A stretch of DNA of 64,000 bases from Phlebotomus papatasi (taxonomy: Eukaryota; Arthropoda; Insecta; Diptera; Psychodidae): contig NC_077223.1 in assembly GCF_024763615.1 (NCBI RefSeq), positions 11,222,001 to 11,286,000 of the forward strand. Direction: 5' to 3'. Shown here piece by piece: positions 1 to 11,900 of this stretch. The position numbers and the translations under genes are program-made. Position 1 is the first letter of the stretch. Each line of letters opens with the position of its first letter. Under the pieces are notes generated by a model. It made no database searches and had not been told where the DNA came from. It saw only the letters and a list, made by a program, of their open reading frames with translations.

Positions 1-695
1 AATTTCTTATACCAATTTTGGGTTGCAACTTCCATGTGCCGGGGGCTCTGAAACCACTCAAAACCCCATTAAGACCTTTCCAAAAATTTGCTCAAATATT
101 CAGTAAAAGCGATACAAATCGCTCTATATATATGTGGGAAAATATGTTGAAGGAAAAAAATTCAAGTGTAAGCATGATTATATTGACCTAGCACTTTGAG
201 ATGCACAAGTTTTTCCCATCGTACGCCATATGAATAATATTTTGAAGGTTTTACATACTAATCATTTTTCTACACAAAAAAAAATGAGATACTAGATAAA
301 ACATGTTCATAACTCACCACGAAAAACTATTTGAAAATCTTTTTGTGAGTGAAAACAAATTGATTTCCATTTTATTGCGTTTCATCAGAAGAAATAGAAA
401 CACGCGGATTTCCATTTTGCCGAAAAAAAAAACTAACAATAAGAAAAAGAAAAAGCAAGAGAGTGAAACGAAAAGTTGATGAATGAGACAATAAAGTTAA
501 TGACCAACAGCTAAAGTAAATCAATTCATTCTGGATGCAGTGGGATGAAAAAAATCATTGAGAATGAACTCCAAATGCTAAACTATTTTAGTGCTTGAGA
601 AGAATTATTTTAAGAGAAAAATGATCTTTCTTATTTACAAATAAAGTTTAATTGGGAGATTTTCATTTTAAAAAATTTCAAATCTAATTTACAAT
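1..695. other. AT-rich intergenic DNA, no gene seen
   Basis: No reading frame with coding character, no splice-consistent exon and no clear inverted repeat was found here. The sequence has A- and T-runs typical of the non-coding DNA of this window. Confidence 0.6.
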
Positions 696-1027
696 TACAG
701 TAGAGTCTCGCTATAGGCCATCGCTCTATAGTCCACAATTTATCGACCGTTGATTTCAAACACTGATTTTAAGTTAGGTTATGTTTTTTAGTATGCGACA
801 TGCATAATTATTTTAATATTTTTGGCAAACTTTATTAAGTAGTTGTGATAATTGTGATCCACAATGAAGAGGGCAAGGACAAGTACCACAATCGCAAAGA
901 AAGTGGAAGCCGTCGAGCAATTTCAATACTAAAAATCGTTGATAATTTTAAAAAATTACATGGACTATAGTGCGACCCAAGTGTCAAATTTGAAACCAAA
1001 TATGGACTATAGCGAGACTCTACTGTA
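696..1027 (+). mobile_element. pogo-like non-autonomous DNA transposon (copy 1)
   Basis: The ends are TACAGTAGAGTCTCGCTA and its reverse complement (...TAGCGAGACTCTACTGTA), bounded by TA as expected for Tc1/mariner-pogo target duplications. A second copy of nearly the same length and sequence lies at 1877-2209. Inside, at 864-932, is a 22-codon frame starting MKRARTSTTIAKKVEAVEQF. It resembles the start of a pogo/CENP-B-type helix-turn-helix, so this looks like an internally deleted derivative of a full transposon. The end sequence is seen directly; the pogo assignment is inferred from TA, the CAG terminus and the transposase stub. Confidence 0.8.
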
Positions 1028-1031
1028 CAAT

Positions 1032-1224
1032 TAGGAGAAGGCTTTCAGGCTCTGCACACACTCTGGCTTCGAACACTTCATATTGTTCCCGTATTCATTT
1101 GTTGACTATGACTCCCTATATGACTTAATTTATTCAGGAAGTGTGACTTAAGAATAGCTATTAAAATATATTGCCATATAGGTAGGCCAGAAGAAGTGTC
1201 CGAAACCAGAGTTCCCTTCCCCTA
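1032..1224. mobile_element. decayed TA-flanked TIR element (GGCTTTCAGGCT family)
   Basis: The left end (TAGGAGAAGGCTTTCAGG) and the right end (reverse complement TAGGGGAAGGGAACTCTGG) form an imperfect inverted repeat. The left end shares a subterminal stretch, about CAGGCTTCGCACACACTCTGG, with the element ends at 40953 and near 41605, and with a fragment around 22219. It appears to be a degraded short copy of that family. Confidence 0.5.
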
Positions 1225-1792
1225 CCTTCGTTTAAATGATCCTTAAAAAGGATTGAAGAGTGTAAGGGTTCTTTTCTAACAGGAAGTAAATTGCAAAATG
1301 TAAGATTTTTTTAATGAAATTTTACTGGATGAAAAGCAAAATTATTTATTATTGCTGAAAAGTGGGGAGCTTTTCGCTGGATTTACCACGAAGATGACCC
1401 AAAAGCAGAGAAGGAATTGCCAAGAATAATTTTCAATTGAAAGACTTTGAGCGTAGAATTTATGGTCAGTTTAATGGAAATTGCACATTGTCTTCTTTAC
1501 GGTTCAGTATCTTATTATTTTTTTTCCATTGACCAGGCACAGAGTCCGGGATGGGACTTGTGTGCGCAAGAAGCTGCCGTGGAAACAATTGAGGGATAAG
1601 ATAGTCATTAAAATTGTAAGAAATTGCACTAAAAAAATCAATAAGATTGCGGGGATTCAATTGAATAGATTCTGTTTATTCACCTAAACCTATTGAGGGA
1701 AATTTACTAAAATTGTATGTAACTGAGAAAAAAGGACCGTAGAATTAACTTTTCTTTTTCGTCATAACGGCAAAAATATATCAATATTTCCC

Positions 1793-2569
1793 TACACAGA
1801 AACAAATATTTCGTAAAGTTGTTCATAAATGTTTGCGAATTTCCATCGCGGACTTACGAAGTGTTCAGAAATAGTATACAGTAGAGTCTCGCTATAGGCC
1901 ATCGCTCTATAGTCCACAATTTATCGACCGTTGATTTCAAAACACTGATTTTAAGTTAGGTTATGTTTTTTAGTATGCGACATGCATAATTATTTTAATA
2001 TTTTTGGCAAACTTTATTAAGTAGTTGTGATAATTGTGATCCAGAATGAAGAGAGCAAGGACAAGTACCACAATCGCAAAGAAAGTGGAAGCCGTCGAGC
2101 AATTTCAATACTAAAAGTCGTTGATAAATTTAAAAAATGACATGGACTATAGTGCGACCCAAGTGTCAAATTTGAAACCAAATATGGACTATAGCGAGAC
2201 TCTACTGTAACACACTTAAAAGATCGTAAAACTTTGTAAAATTTAACAAAATTGTTCCTAACATGATCACTTGACGAGCATTTCTTGTTCTTTTACAAAC
2301 ATTTGTTTGTAAATGTTCGTAAAGACACCGAAAAATGTTTGTTAAATTTTGTCACTTGTTCGTAAAGCTTTTCCTGACAAACAAAAATGTACGAGCAAAT
2401 ATTTGCAAGAGAACAAAAATGCTTGTCCAGTGATCATTTCTAACAATGTTTGTGAAAAAAGTACAAACTTTTATGAACTGTTTGTGCGTTATACGATTTA
2501 CGATTCCCGGTAGGAATTCGCAAATATTTACAAACATTTTTTACAAAGTATTGTATTTTTTTCTGTGTA
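1793..2569. repeat. fold-back element with ACACAGAAA termini, interrupted by a pogo-like insertion
   Basis: The left end TACACAGAAACAAATA and the right end (reverse complement TTACACAGAAAAAAATAC) are inverted. Matching interiors (TGTTTGCGAATTTCC left, TTTGCGAATTCCTACC right) continue inward. The pogo-like element at 1877-2209 sits inside, so the fold-back element is the older one. No coding capacity was seen. Confidence 0.55.
1877..2209 (+). mobile_element. pogo-like non-autonomous DNA transposon (copy 2)
   Basis: TA-bounded copy of the 696-1027 element with identical TIR sequence and 333 bp total length. The 22-codon transposase-like stub is at 2046-2114. The close similarity of the two copies, 850 bp apart, suggests recent activity of a trans-acting pogo-like transposase. 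Confidence 0.8.
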
Positions 2570-2647
2570 ATTCTGTGTAACTTTTTAAATGTAATTTTTT
2601 CATAAGAGTAACATTGTAATCACTAATACACCTAAAAAGGAAGTATT

Positions 2648-2845
2648 TAGGGGAAAGCGTGCTACCTTCGGACAACTAATTTTTTTCTGCGGATTAGACT
2701 CACGGCTCTTATCAGGAGATTTGAGGCATCGGCATATCTAATAAAATTGATAATTTTATAATGGATCAAAATCACTAAAAGCGTATTGAAAAAATAATTA
2801 TTTGTTCGAAGCTTGAGTCGTCCGAAGGTAGCGAGCTTTCCTTTA
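2648..2845. mobile_element. short TAGGGGAAAGC-type TIR element
   Basis: The left end TAGGGGAAAGCGTGCTACC and the right end (reverse complement TAAAGGAAAGCTCGCTACC) are inverted. The ends match the termini of the 1.1-kb element at 20188-21281 and of 59156-59368. At about 198 bp it is a MITE with no coding capacity. Confidence 0.7.
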
Positions 2846-3014
2846 CACCGATTTCAGATCATTAGTGTAAGTAAGGGTAAAATTGACATGGAATGCTATT
2901 TTACTTTTTAGGATTTTTCTCCGGGATAATAGCGCGGGGTGTTTGAAATTATATTTTGCTTTTTCTGAATTCAACGATTATAAAATAAGATTTTACTGAC
3001 AAAAGGAATTCTAG

Positions 3015-3336
3015 TACAGTAGATTCTTCGTTATCCGGCTGACTGGGGGACAAAATGACATTTAGGTTTTTTGAATGATCAACGGTTTTTCTATTTTGTG
3101 CAGTGTGAATTTATTTTCTGTCTGACAAAGAAAAAGAGAATTTTCTTCATGGTGTGCTTATGTTTCATTTTTTATCACAATTATGTATTAAAAACTTCGA
3201 TACAATGTTAATAATACTTTAATTCACTCTGGACAAACTTCATGTTTAGTGAAAATAATTTTGAATATATCAACCGCCAGTGTTTGGCAGCTGTCACCCG
3301 GATAACGAAGTGCCGGATAACGAAGAGTTGAGTGTA
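3015..3336. mobile_element. TA-flanked MITE, CTTCGTTATCCGG family (copy 1)
   Basis: The left end TACAGTAGATTCTTCGTTATC and the right end, which contains the repeated unit CGGATAACGAAG, are inverted. The same 322-bp element recurs at 26567-26889. The TACAGTAGA start resembles the pogo-like elements of this window. No transposase remnant was recognised. Confidence 0.7.
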
Positions 3337-3424
3337 TTACAATTTTTGTAAAATTAAGGGATAGAAAAAAGACCAAATAAAAAAGAACCGAAAAATGGAA
3401 ATAAATGCAACGAGCACAGTTAGC

Positions 3425-3582
3425 TGAAAAGGGCAGCATTTTCAGCATATTTTTGCTGAGTCGATCAGCAAAAATATGCTGACCGGTCAGCAGTTCTCAA
3501 ACGCAAGTGCTAACCAAGTATATGGCTCTGCTTTGCGAGTATCGTTTCAAGGTTAGCAGAATTTAGCTGAAAATATGTACAT
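3425..3582. repeat. dispersed repeat with internal CAGCA...TGCTG palindromes
   Basis: The segment contains the palindromic core CAGCATATTTTTGCTGA, followed by its inverted form and GCAGTTCTCAAACG. The reverse complement of 58735-58925 matches this order of motifs, so this is a dispersed repeat present at least twice in opposite orientation. Its class is unknown. Confidence 0.55.
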
Positions 3583-4667
3583 AAGTTTTCTTTCGTTTTT
3601 TTTAAATTTGTTTTTAAGCCATCAGTTCCGTTAAAAAATTGCAGTGAAAAAAAATTAAAGAATTATTCTTACGGACAAAAGATTTCTTGATTTAAGCCTC
3701 TTTTTTTCGCTGAGTACAGAAATATAGTCACTCTATAAAGACTCCCTTTCGACGCGATAAAATGTCATTCTTCTACGGGAAGAATAAAAAAAAACCATCT
3801 ACACAAATTGCCATTCACAAATTGAGCAATAGAAAATTATATGGTGAGTCATTGGATAGGAGGAAATGATCTTTTCAATTGGAGGGTGATCGAGCGCGAG
3901 AAACTTCTTACAGATCACCTCAAATCAATTTCTTTGTCTTATGATTTCTCAGTTTTGTATTCTTCGACAAAATCACGACCAAAGACTTAAAATTGATGAG
4001 AAAATATTGTGAAATTCTCACAAAAATTCTCCTCTAAAATGCAATAAAAAAAAATGTTCGCGACATTTTTCTTATGTACCAAACACAACGTGTTAATTTG
4101 GCAAATTTTTTGCCATCATAATTTATGATAATTTCAAAATGTGCAAATAGCCATTGATTAGTGCGTCAGAGGCAAATAAAATCCAAAGACAGACACTGAC
4201 ATATTTTATATTCAATAAAAAAAAACACTGAGATGCTGCACAAAGAAAACCCAATAGTTCAAGAGAAGTCTATGCGAAAAGGTCAATTTTTCCGCAAACT
4301 ATATCTCTGAGGTTTAATTTAAATTATGCTTCGTTCAAATACTATGCCTAAATACTTTGCGTAAAATTTGGCGGTGGCTTCTGAAGAAGTATAACCCAGT
4401 CAAATATTGATTGATTCGTTGGGAAGACTTGAATGAATGTGCTTCTACGGTTTCTATTTATTGTTAAACATTTCCTGGTAAACGAATTCAGGAAAATACT
4501 ATTTAGTTATACTGTAACTGTACCCAAAAAAAGACATTTCGTTTGGTTAGCGGTTAAAAACATTTTCAAATTTAAATATTGTAGGGAGACGTCAAAATGA
4601 CAAGTAAATCAACAGCGAACCTAAATTTAGAGTCCAAATAAAACAGAGAAAACATTGGCAAATTTAA
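3583..4667. other. intergenic DNA without recognisable gene
   Basis: AT-rich sequence in which I found no coding frame, RNA gene or complete TIR pair. Confidence 0.5.
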
Positions 4668-4884
4668 TAGATGGAGTCATCACTTATGAAAGATGCACTT
4701 ATGGACATGGACGACAGCTTGCAAATGTCTTAAGTTTTTATCTAAAACAGATTTAGAAAATCACATAATTCTTAATCATATCAAAAACTATTAATTTTTT
4801 GATTTTTCGAAATCTGTTTCAGGCAAGAACTTAAGATTTTTGCACGCTGTTATAAGTGTATAAGGTCCATAAGTGATGACTCTA
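4668..4884. mobile_element. TA-flanked MITE, GTCATCACTTATG ends
   Basis: The left end TAGATGGAGTCATCACTTATG and the right end (reverse complement TAGAGTCATCACTTATGGACC) are inverted. The 217-bp interior has no coding content. Confidence 0.6.
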
Positions 4885-4896
4885 CCCCAATTAAAG

Positions 4897-5086
4897 TAGA
4901 GTCAGTACTTTTCGCCACCTGTTTTAAAACGAATTTCAATTAATTAAGAGACGTAATAACGTATTGGGATATTAGAACAGAACATATTATGAGTGTTGAA
5001 ATGCTACTTATTCTTAAATGCCCTAAATTAGTTGTTTTGTATTAGGTGGCGAAAAAGTGCTTACATGGCGAAAAGGGCTGACTCTA
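4897..5086. mobile_element. TA-flanked MITE with GGTGGCGAAAA ends
   Basis: The left end TAGAGTCAGTACTTTTCGCC and the right end (reverse complement TAGAGTCAGCCCTTTTCGCC) are inverted around an AT-rich core. The CGCCA/TGGCG motif also characterises the larger element at 39178-40098, which may be a relative. Confidence 0.6.
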
Positions 5087-5124
5087 CCCTAAATATATTT
5101 TGGTCAGTAAAAATTAAAATGATT

Positions 5125-5394
5125 CATAATGGCTCCGATACACCTTTTAGATCAGGAAAATTTCATGAATCAAAATTCACATCCCTTTCCCTCACGAACG
5201 TTTTGCGTGATCCTATCCTTTCTCAATCTTCTTCTTCTTTTGAACATCATAAAAAATTCAATTTTAATTCTATTAAATCTGAGTGCAATAGAGTGGGATA
5301 GACTTAAGAAAAAACTAGCAAAACATTTAAGAAAGGGATATGAATTTTGATTTCATGCAGTTTCCCTGATCTAAAGGGTGTGCCAGATGCATAA
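5125..5394. mobile_element. MITE with about 60-bp inverted termini
   Basis: The left arm (CACCTTTTAGATCAGGAAAA ... CACATCCCTTTC) pairs with the right arm, whose reverse complement reads CACCCTTTAGATCAGGGAAA ... CATATCCCTTTC. The arms are long relative to the element (about 270 bp). No target duplication is obvious. Confidence 0.65.
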
Positions 5395-6050
5395 CTTCAT
5401 AATTTTCCTCTTTCCAAGAATATTTCACTACTCACAAGTTTTATTGGCCATTGTTACCAAAACATTGTCCGATCTTCTGCAGCCATTAAAATATGTTTTT
5501 GTAATTACATTAGTAATTTAATTCTCGAGTCAACAATCAACTATTTAAAATTATATTAATTTATGAGAAGTCTTCCAAAATTAATAATAGTAGTATATGT
5601 ATACGTGGTTTAGATTTCATTAATATTAAGGTTTTAATGTCATTCTCTAGTGTGCTGTCCATTTACACATGAGCCACACGTAAAAAAAAATCATAAAGGT
5701 TCGTCTGAAAATTTCTTAATCGATTTATAAACTGTATAGTTTTTTGAGTATCTTGTTGAGCTACTTTTGCCTTGGAATGGAATTAGCCAAACACTTCCTG
5801 AACATCTTCAAAATTGCCTTTTTTTTAGCATAAAAATAGTTTCGTGTTAAATTTAGTCATTTCATCTCCTTCAACTTGGCTTTTTCTTAATTAACCCTTC
5901 AATGCTTATATTAATATATAGCGTTTTAACAATTCAGGGTTCCTTTTCGCCACTTCCGGACATGTACTTTAAATCCTCGATACTTTAAATGCATGTATTC
6001 AAAATAGTTTTATTGCAATTTCAAAAAATTGAACGATTGAATTTTTTTCT
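5395..6050. other. intergenic DNA, no gene seen
   Basis: AT-rich sequence with no recognised coding or structured feature. Confidence 0.5.
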
Positions 6051-6389
6051 TCGCCGCTTGGATAAGTAATTGTCGTAACTTACTCGACATGTAAATCAGC
6101 AATTATTGCAACTTAACCCTTTGAATACGTGTATATATCGATTTATGTGAAGAGAATTTATTGGACGTAATTTTTCTACTAAAAAAAAAGAATAACTTTT
6201 ATTTAAAAATGAAATAGAGAAAGATCTATAAAAGAATTTTGTTTATTTATTAGGCTCTTTATTAGGCTCTTTGTATAGCCTTAAAGAGGAACAGCATTGT
6301 ATCTTTAGGCATGAAATAAACTTCAAATTGAAATGGAATTGAATTTAGGTAACGAGTAAATTACGACAATTGCTGACCCAAGCGACGAT
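6051..6389. mobile_element. TIR element with CAGCAATTGTCGTAA ends
   Basis: The left end TCGCCGCTTGGATAAGTAATTG and the right end (reverse complement AATCGTCGCTTGGGTCAGC) are inverted and continue through TTGTCGTAA(C/T)TTACTCG. The ends resemble those of the larger element at 27842-29171 (CAGCATTTGTCGCAAC). Confidence 0.6.
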
Positions 6390-6546
6390 TTCTAAATTAG
6401 CTAAAATTGTCAAAAAATTACCCATTTTACCGGTAAATAAATTAACTCTTTCCGGACCGAAGCATATGCTGCAAGCCAATTTCATCATTTTTTAATCAAA
6501 AATATCTAAGCTCAGGAATTAATTGAGGTCCTACAAAAAAATATCT

Positions 6547-7783
6547 TAGGGGAGGGTGGGGCAGTTTCACCCCTAAATTGCAAAATGGATTTTGGGGCCA
6601 TTTTGCAAAAAGATGATAAACGGAAGTAAAACTTTGTATATTCTGTGAATTACAGTTGTGTTTAGGGTTAATAAAAATAATAACAATAATCCTTTAATTT
6701 CATTAGTCTATTATGGAGAAATTAATTTCACTTGAAAGGCAGAATGTGTGAAAGTCCCCCATTGCGGGGCACTTTCAAGATAAATATGAGGCAATTTTTG
6801 AGGAAGTTAAAACGTGTTTATAGGAAACTTGCGATACCAGAATTGATTAAAATTACTATTTTGAAGTCTTCTAAGACTCAAAAACCTAAAAATATCGAAC
6901 AAGAACTTTATAACAGAATTTGAACACTAATTGATCATACAGAGAAAATAAAATATCGCTAGAGATTTCCAAGCCTATTTCTCATTAATTGAGCAGTTTT
7001 CTTTGAATTTTTATACGAATGAAATGACTTTTGTAGTGCTAAGCTAATTCTGTACATTGTTGGGTCATTATATCGCTTTAGAACATGTCCTTTTTAGTAT
7101 AACAGTTTTATAATAGTATTTTAAAGTCTTGAATTTTTATAATACTAAAAAAATTTTCAATATCTTGCTGAAAACATTCTGAAAATATATTAAAACAATT
7201 AAATTCATCATTTTTAAGCACTTAAAAAACACTGAAAGATTATTTTTTTTTAATTTTTATTATGAACTTTTAGAAAATACTACTTTCCATAATTTCGAAC
7301 TTTATCGACAAAAACAGTTACAAAACGTTTTCAATGATCATTTTAAGTTAATTTTAATTAAAACGTAAATTGTTAGACACTGGAAACTTCTCAGTGTGCT
7401 TGCATGAAACTGCCCCTCACGCACTTTCGAAACTCAAATGAAAATTATCTGAACCATCTTAGATTTCATTCAACGCTAAGTGCCTTATAATAATCATAAA
7501 ACCACTGGTAATTTAATACAATTATGTTACTTCGATAGATAAGTTCAATAGTTCAGAAATTGTTGAAAATAAAACATTACAAAAAGTTTCATTTTGATGC
7601 AGTTTTATAAAATCAATTACAGAATTCAAACGAGAAGCGTCACGAAATTAATTATTTTTATGAACATGGGTCTCGGTTATCTCTTCAATAATATAAAGGT
7701 TTTATCCCATTCCTTTCAAAGGGATAAGAAGAATATGCAAAAATTGAAACTGCCCCGTCATTAAACTGCCCCACCCTCCCCTA
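6547..7783. mobile_element. 1.2-kb TA-flanked element, TAGGGGAGGGTGGGGC ends
   Basis: The left end TAGGGGAGGGTGGGGCAGTTT and the right end (reverse complement TAGGGGAGGGTGGGGCAGTTT) are a perfect inverted repeat over about 20 bp. The AT-rich interior has no convincing transposase. It belongs to the group of TA-GGGGA elements in this window. Confidence 0.8.
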
Positions 7784-7797
7784 CATTTGGACATCTT

Positions 7798-7994
7798 TAG
7801 GGGAATGTAGGCATGATTCGCCCATTTTCTCTTGGTTTTCAATGAGTTAATTCGTCGCTTTCTTAACCATGAGATAGATAATCATGAACCTCATGAGGTG
7901 GGATGAGAAATGACGAACCAGATCTTTACAAACAAAGAGAAAATGGGCATCGTTTGAAGCTTCACTGCGTGCGAACCATGCCAACATTCCCCTA
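7798..7994. mobile_element. short TA-flanked MITE, TAGGGGAATGT ends
   Basis: The left end TAGGGGAATGTAGGCATG and the right end (reverse complement TAGGGGAATGTTGGCATG) are inverted. It is 197 bp and non-coding, and sits next to the 6547-7783 element inside an older TTAA element. Confidence 0.75.
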
Positions 7995-8120
7995 TAGTTT
8001 GTAATCATCCACAAGAATCGGATTTTTATCAATTCTGAATAATTAAAAAAGATTGTTTTTCACAGAACATTCATATGCTGCTTTGGGTACTCAGAGTCCC
8101 AAAAGAGACGAAAGAGTTAA

Positions 8121-8993
8121 GGGTTAATCCAAAGCAGTCTCCCAATTTAATAATTGTAATTCACGAGCAAGTTTTAAAGATTTCACACTTAAAGCAATTT
8201 AATCAATTAAGCTTTTCAATGTTTGATAATAATCTTTAGTACTCCTTAAAGTTTTGTGGACAAATTAAAGGAGAGATATTGAAGGTCATTATGTTTTTCG
8301 TACTGAAAGGATTGTACCTTTATTACTATTTTCGCAAAATATATTTTTTTCTGTAATTCTAATGTCATGGGTTTAAATTTTAGTTAATTTTCATCCATTA
8401 TCATTAAATAATTCTCAAGGAAGATGAATAATTGTCATATTTATTGTAGAAATTGGGACAGAGATCTGCAAAATCATGCAAAAAAAAACTTAATTATATC
8501 TGAGGGTCAATGTATTTTTGGAAATTGGGGCTAAATGGTGTGAGATATTTCAGAAAAAAAAAAATTCTAAATAATTTAGTAACAGACTTGCTCAGCTCAG
8601 AGGGGAAAAGAGGGCAAATAATGCTGAAGATTCGGGGCAAGAGTGTTTGCAAACGAGACGATGGATAAGTAATATGGGAAATTTGAGTGGAATACCAAAT
8701 GTTGTGTCCCGCATTTTAGTCACTTCCTCTCTCTAACTCGAGTACTCAAGAATGCCCACCGCGTGTTTGTCCACCTCCACCAAACAAACTAGTCACGCAA
8801 GAGTGGAATTGAATTTTCAGAAGAATCAGTTGACGAGTGGCTCTCGAGAGTGGTGGAAGTCAACACGAAGACTTGATCCGGGAAGTTCAGATAGTGGAAA
8901 AGAGATACCGTCGAGAAAAGTTGATGACACTGAAAAATAAGACCTTCGACGGGGTTGTTTAAAGTGCTGTTTTTGTCTTTCTTCTTTGACCAG
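8121..8993 (+). other. region upstream of the SLC6 gene, 5' end unresolved
   Basis: From about 8700 the base composition becomes less AT-rich, as expected near the 5' part of the transporter gene. A short open frame starting MPTACLSTST (8752-8940) could hold an upstream coding exon. No strong GT donor gives the phase required by the acceptor at 8993/8994, so I do not call it. Confidence 0.3.
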
Positions 8994-11900
8994 GTGCTGA
9001 AGAATTGCCCGAACGGCGATGGAGGCGAACTTCCATGAGAAAAACTCGTCCAATTGCCCTACCTGAAGATCACGAGGAATCATCAGTTCAAGCACCACAA
9101 CAAGAACCCATCATGGCTTCTGATGAAGATTTGAGGGATTTTGTGGAGTTCAATAGTGTGAGATTGACGGAAAATGTAACTCTGAGAGAGCCTCAGCTCT
9201 GTCCTGTACGTCCAGCACCTCTGCCACCTACACACAGTCTCCCCATATCTCCATCACATGTCATACTGCCTGAATCTCCATCAGAGGAGCGTCCTCGGCA
9301 ACTTGGTAGACGAGCTGAGATGCAGCCCCGTGTTGTGGCCATTAATGCCGAATCTGCTGGAAATCCTCAGATAATTGTATCCCATCAACGTCCACAGAGT
9401 GCTCCAGCACGAGTTCCATCTACATCCGAAGTGAGTTCTGTGGTTACATCACGGAATCCCAGTCCTACATCATCCACAATCTCCAGTTCGGCCTCCAGCT
9501 CGATGGCTTCTACAGAAGCAGCAACACCACAAAGGTGAGTCTTTTCCACCCCAAACCCACAATTAACAACCCTCATTGACCGGAACTGTGGCCCAATTGC
9601 GAGGGTATATTGCCCAAGAGCGTGTCTGATGGGTTGTCCTGGAAACCAATCAGCCAAACACTCCAATGTGTCTCTGCGATCAATAGCAAAGCGGCAAAAA
9701 TTGTCTGACTTGGTGTTTTTCCTCGCGTCCTTCTCTTTTGGTGCTGTTTTTTTTTTCGCTTGGGAAAATGCTAGTTGTGGCCACCAGCAGCTCAGTCTTT
9801 GTGAGGTCAGTGCGTGAGAAAGTCCTTCAACTTTGCAAGGATAACAGGGTTGTGTAGAAGAAGGGTCGCGACTTAAAATTAGATTTTCGGTGAAGTTAAA
9901 ATGATTTGTCGTATAGAAGATTAACAAAGTGAATTCTTTCTGTGCTGGTAAAAAAAAAACAAATACTGAAGGAAATTTTAAAAAATTATCAATTTAACCC
10001 ATTCCTTACCATGGTATTATACATCATACGCAAATTGAGTGATTTTACATGATTTATTGCTGGGCAACTGATACTCAAATTGCTGTCGGGAATGGATTTT
10101 TAGTAACTTTAGTTCTTCAATTACTTGGGAAAAATAGTCCGACAGAGATAAAAATACATTTTGTTATTGTTTTCTTGCTCGCGAAAGGTCATGCAAAATT
10201 TTTGCTTAAAATGGCGGACGGAAAATTCGACATCCCGTCGAATTTATTAAAATTGGCCTCTTTACTCTTTCCTGATTTGAATTCTGGTTGCCAATTTGTT
10301 TTCTTGGATAGTTACTCTATCTAAAGCAATAGAGTTTGTAATGAATTAATGCACAGAATTTAAATTCAGTGAACGTTAAGACGTGTGTTTGAGGGCGGAT
10401 CCCCGCGCCCCAATAATAGGTAAAAATTCTTTCTTTTCAAAAAAATCATCTATTAATCTGTAGGAAACTAATCCCAAAATATGAACATTCTATCTCAAGT
10501 ATTTCTGGTACATTGACTGAATGGGTTAAGAAAAAGCATACAAAAGGAAACTTAAATACTTTTCTTAAGAAGTATTTAAGAAGTATTTAAGTTTCCTTTT
10601 GTAGACCGAAGTATAGAGACTATTCAATATGGTTTAAAAGTTATATAGATCAAACATTGATTTTTTTAAATATAAAGAAAAATAAAATAAGATTGAAAGT
10701 AAATTTTATGAGCTTTGTAAAATACGTAAAATGTATCTGATTTTATTTTTTGATTATTTTAGCGATTTTAGCTAAAAAGGAGGAAAGCCGTAAACAGTCG
10801 TCAGACCAAGTTTAACTATATAGCTTACGCTTGCTTAATAATTTATTTTTTTAAATGATCCTATTTGTATATCTTGGATACTTAATAGGTCAAGTGGTAG
10901 AGTACTTGACTCTAAAAACATAGCCAAGATTTTAGTAGGGGGGCAATCATATTTTTTGGAACGATTATCTCCAAAAAAAAAAAAATGTTTTCCGGACGCA
11001 AAAAAACAAAAGTTATCTAGATCTAGAAAAACAACACAGAAAACTATTTTTAGAACCTCAAATCTTAAGAAAACCATTTAGGAAATGTTTTTTGAAGAAA
11101 TCTTGTTCCTTAATCATTCCTGCACCGATTTTGACGAATTAAGACAAAGGTACAAAAACGTTCTCACTGATCTGAATAGCTTTTCTCGGAAGAAAGTTGC
11201 ATTTCTAGCTTGGAAATAATCTCCCAAAAAAATAGAATCTTAAGACTATCTTCCGTTTTTTTTAATTTATCAAAAAAAAAACAAAAATAATAATACTGCA
11301 CCGATTTTGATTATTTTTGGGCACGACGTGGAAAACTTGAAAGATTCCCTAAGAGCTTTTCCAAGCTAATATTGCAGCTTTCTTTGAGAAAAGTTGATCA
11401 AAAGTTTCCCCAAAGCTGTTTCAAAAAACTATTTTGAACTTTTAATATTAGTTTTATTTTTTTATTTTAAAAATTGCACCATAAATCCATTTTTAATTTA
11501 AATTTGGAACTTTTAAAAAGCTCATAAGATTTGACAAAAGATCCATTAAGCCAGTAAAAGCGCTGTTTTCGGCGAAAATACCCTTAAGATTTGAAAAATC
11601 TTTAGTGTTTTTTTTTTAAAATTATTTTTAGTGTTAGGGTCTCGACAGATTTAAGGATTAATCGCAATTATATTCGCAATAATGGTTCAACTATTTTTCC
11701 ATCATTTTCCACTACAGTAGACTCTCTCTCAATCGGGAATCTGGGGCACAATGTTATCCGGTTTATAGATAGATAGATGCGTCAAAGCCTTTGTAAATTC
11801 CACAAAAAGCGCTCAATTATAAAGAATCACGATAAAATAGGAAGAACTAGGGGAAGTGAGGGATGCTTCGCACGCGCGAGCCTTCGAACAATCCGAGTTT

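Larger units (their letters stand above)
6442..8120. mobile_element. TTAA-bounded MITE broken by two later insertions
   Basis: The ends are TTAACTCTTTC in inverted orientation, both including TTAA, the piggyBac-type target. Two independent TA-flanked elements (6547-7783 and 7798-7994) lie inside. Without them about 250 bp remain, close to the 229-bp TTAACTCTTT element inside the LINE at 17453-17681, so the two are probably related. The piggyBac link rests only on TTAA. Confidence 0.5.

Noticed and set aside
9385..9927. 180-codon minus-strand frame opposite the transporter N-terminal exon
   Set aside because: It is antisense to a spliced, in-frame coding exon and has no family resemblance.
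10540..10602. microRNA hairpin
   Set aside because: The stem is perfect and the loop repeats the arm, as in a fold-back repeat; perfect pairing without bulges and the location beside a TTAA element argue against a miRNA gene.
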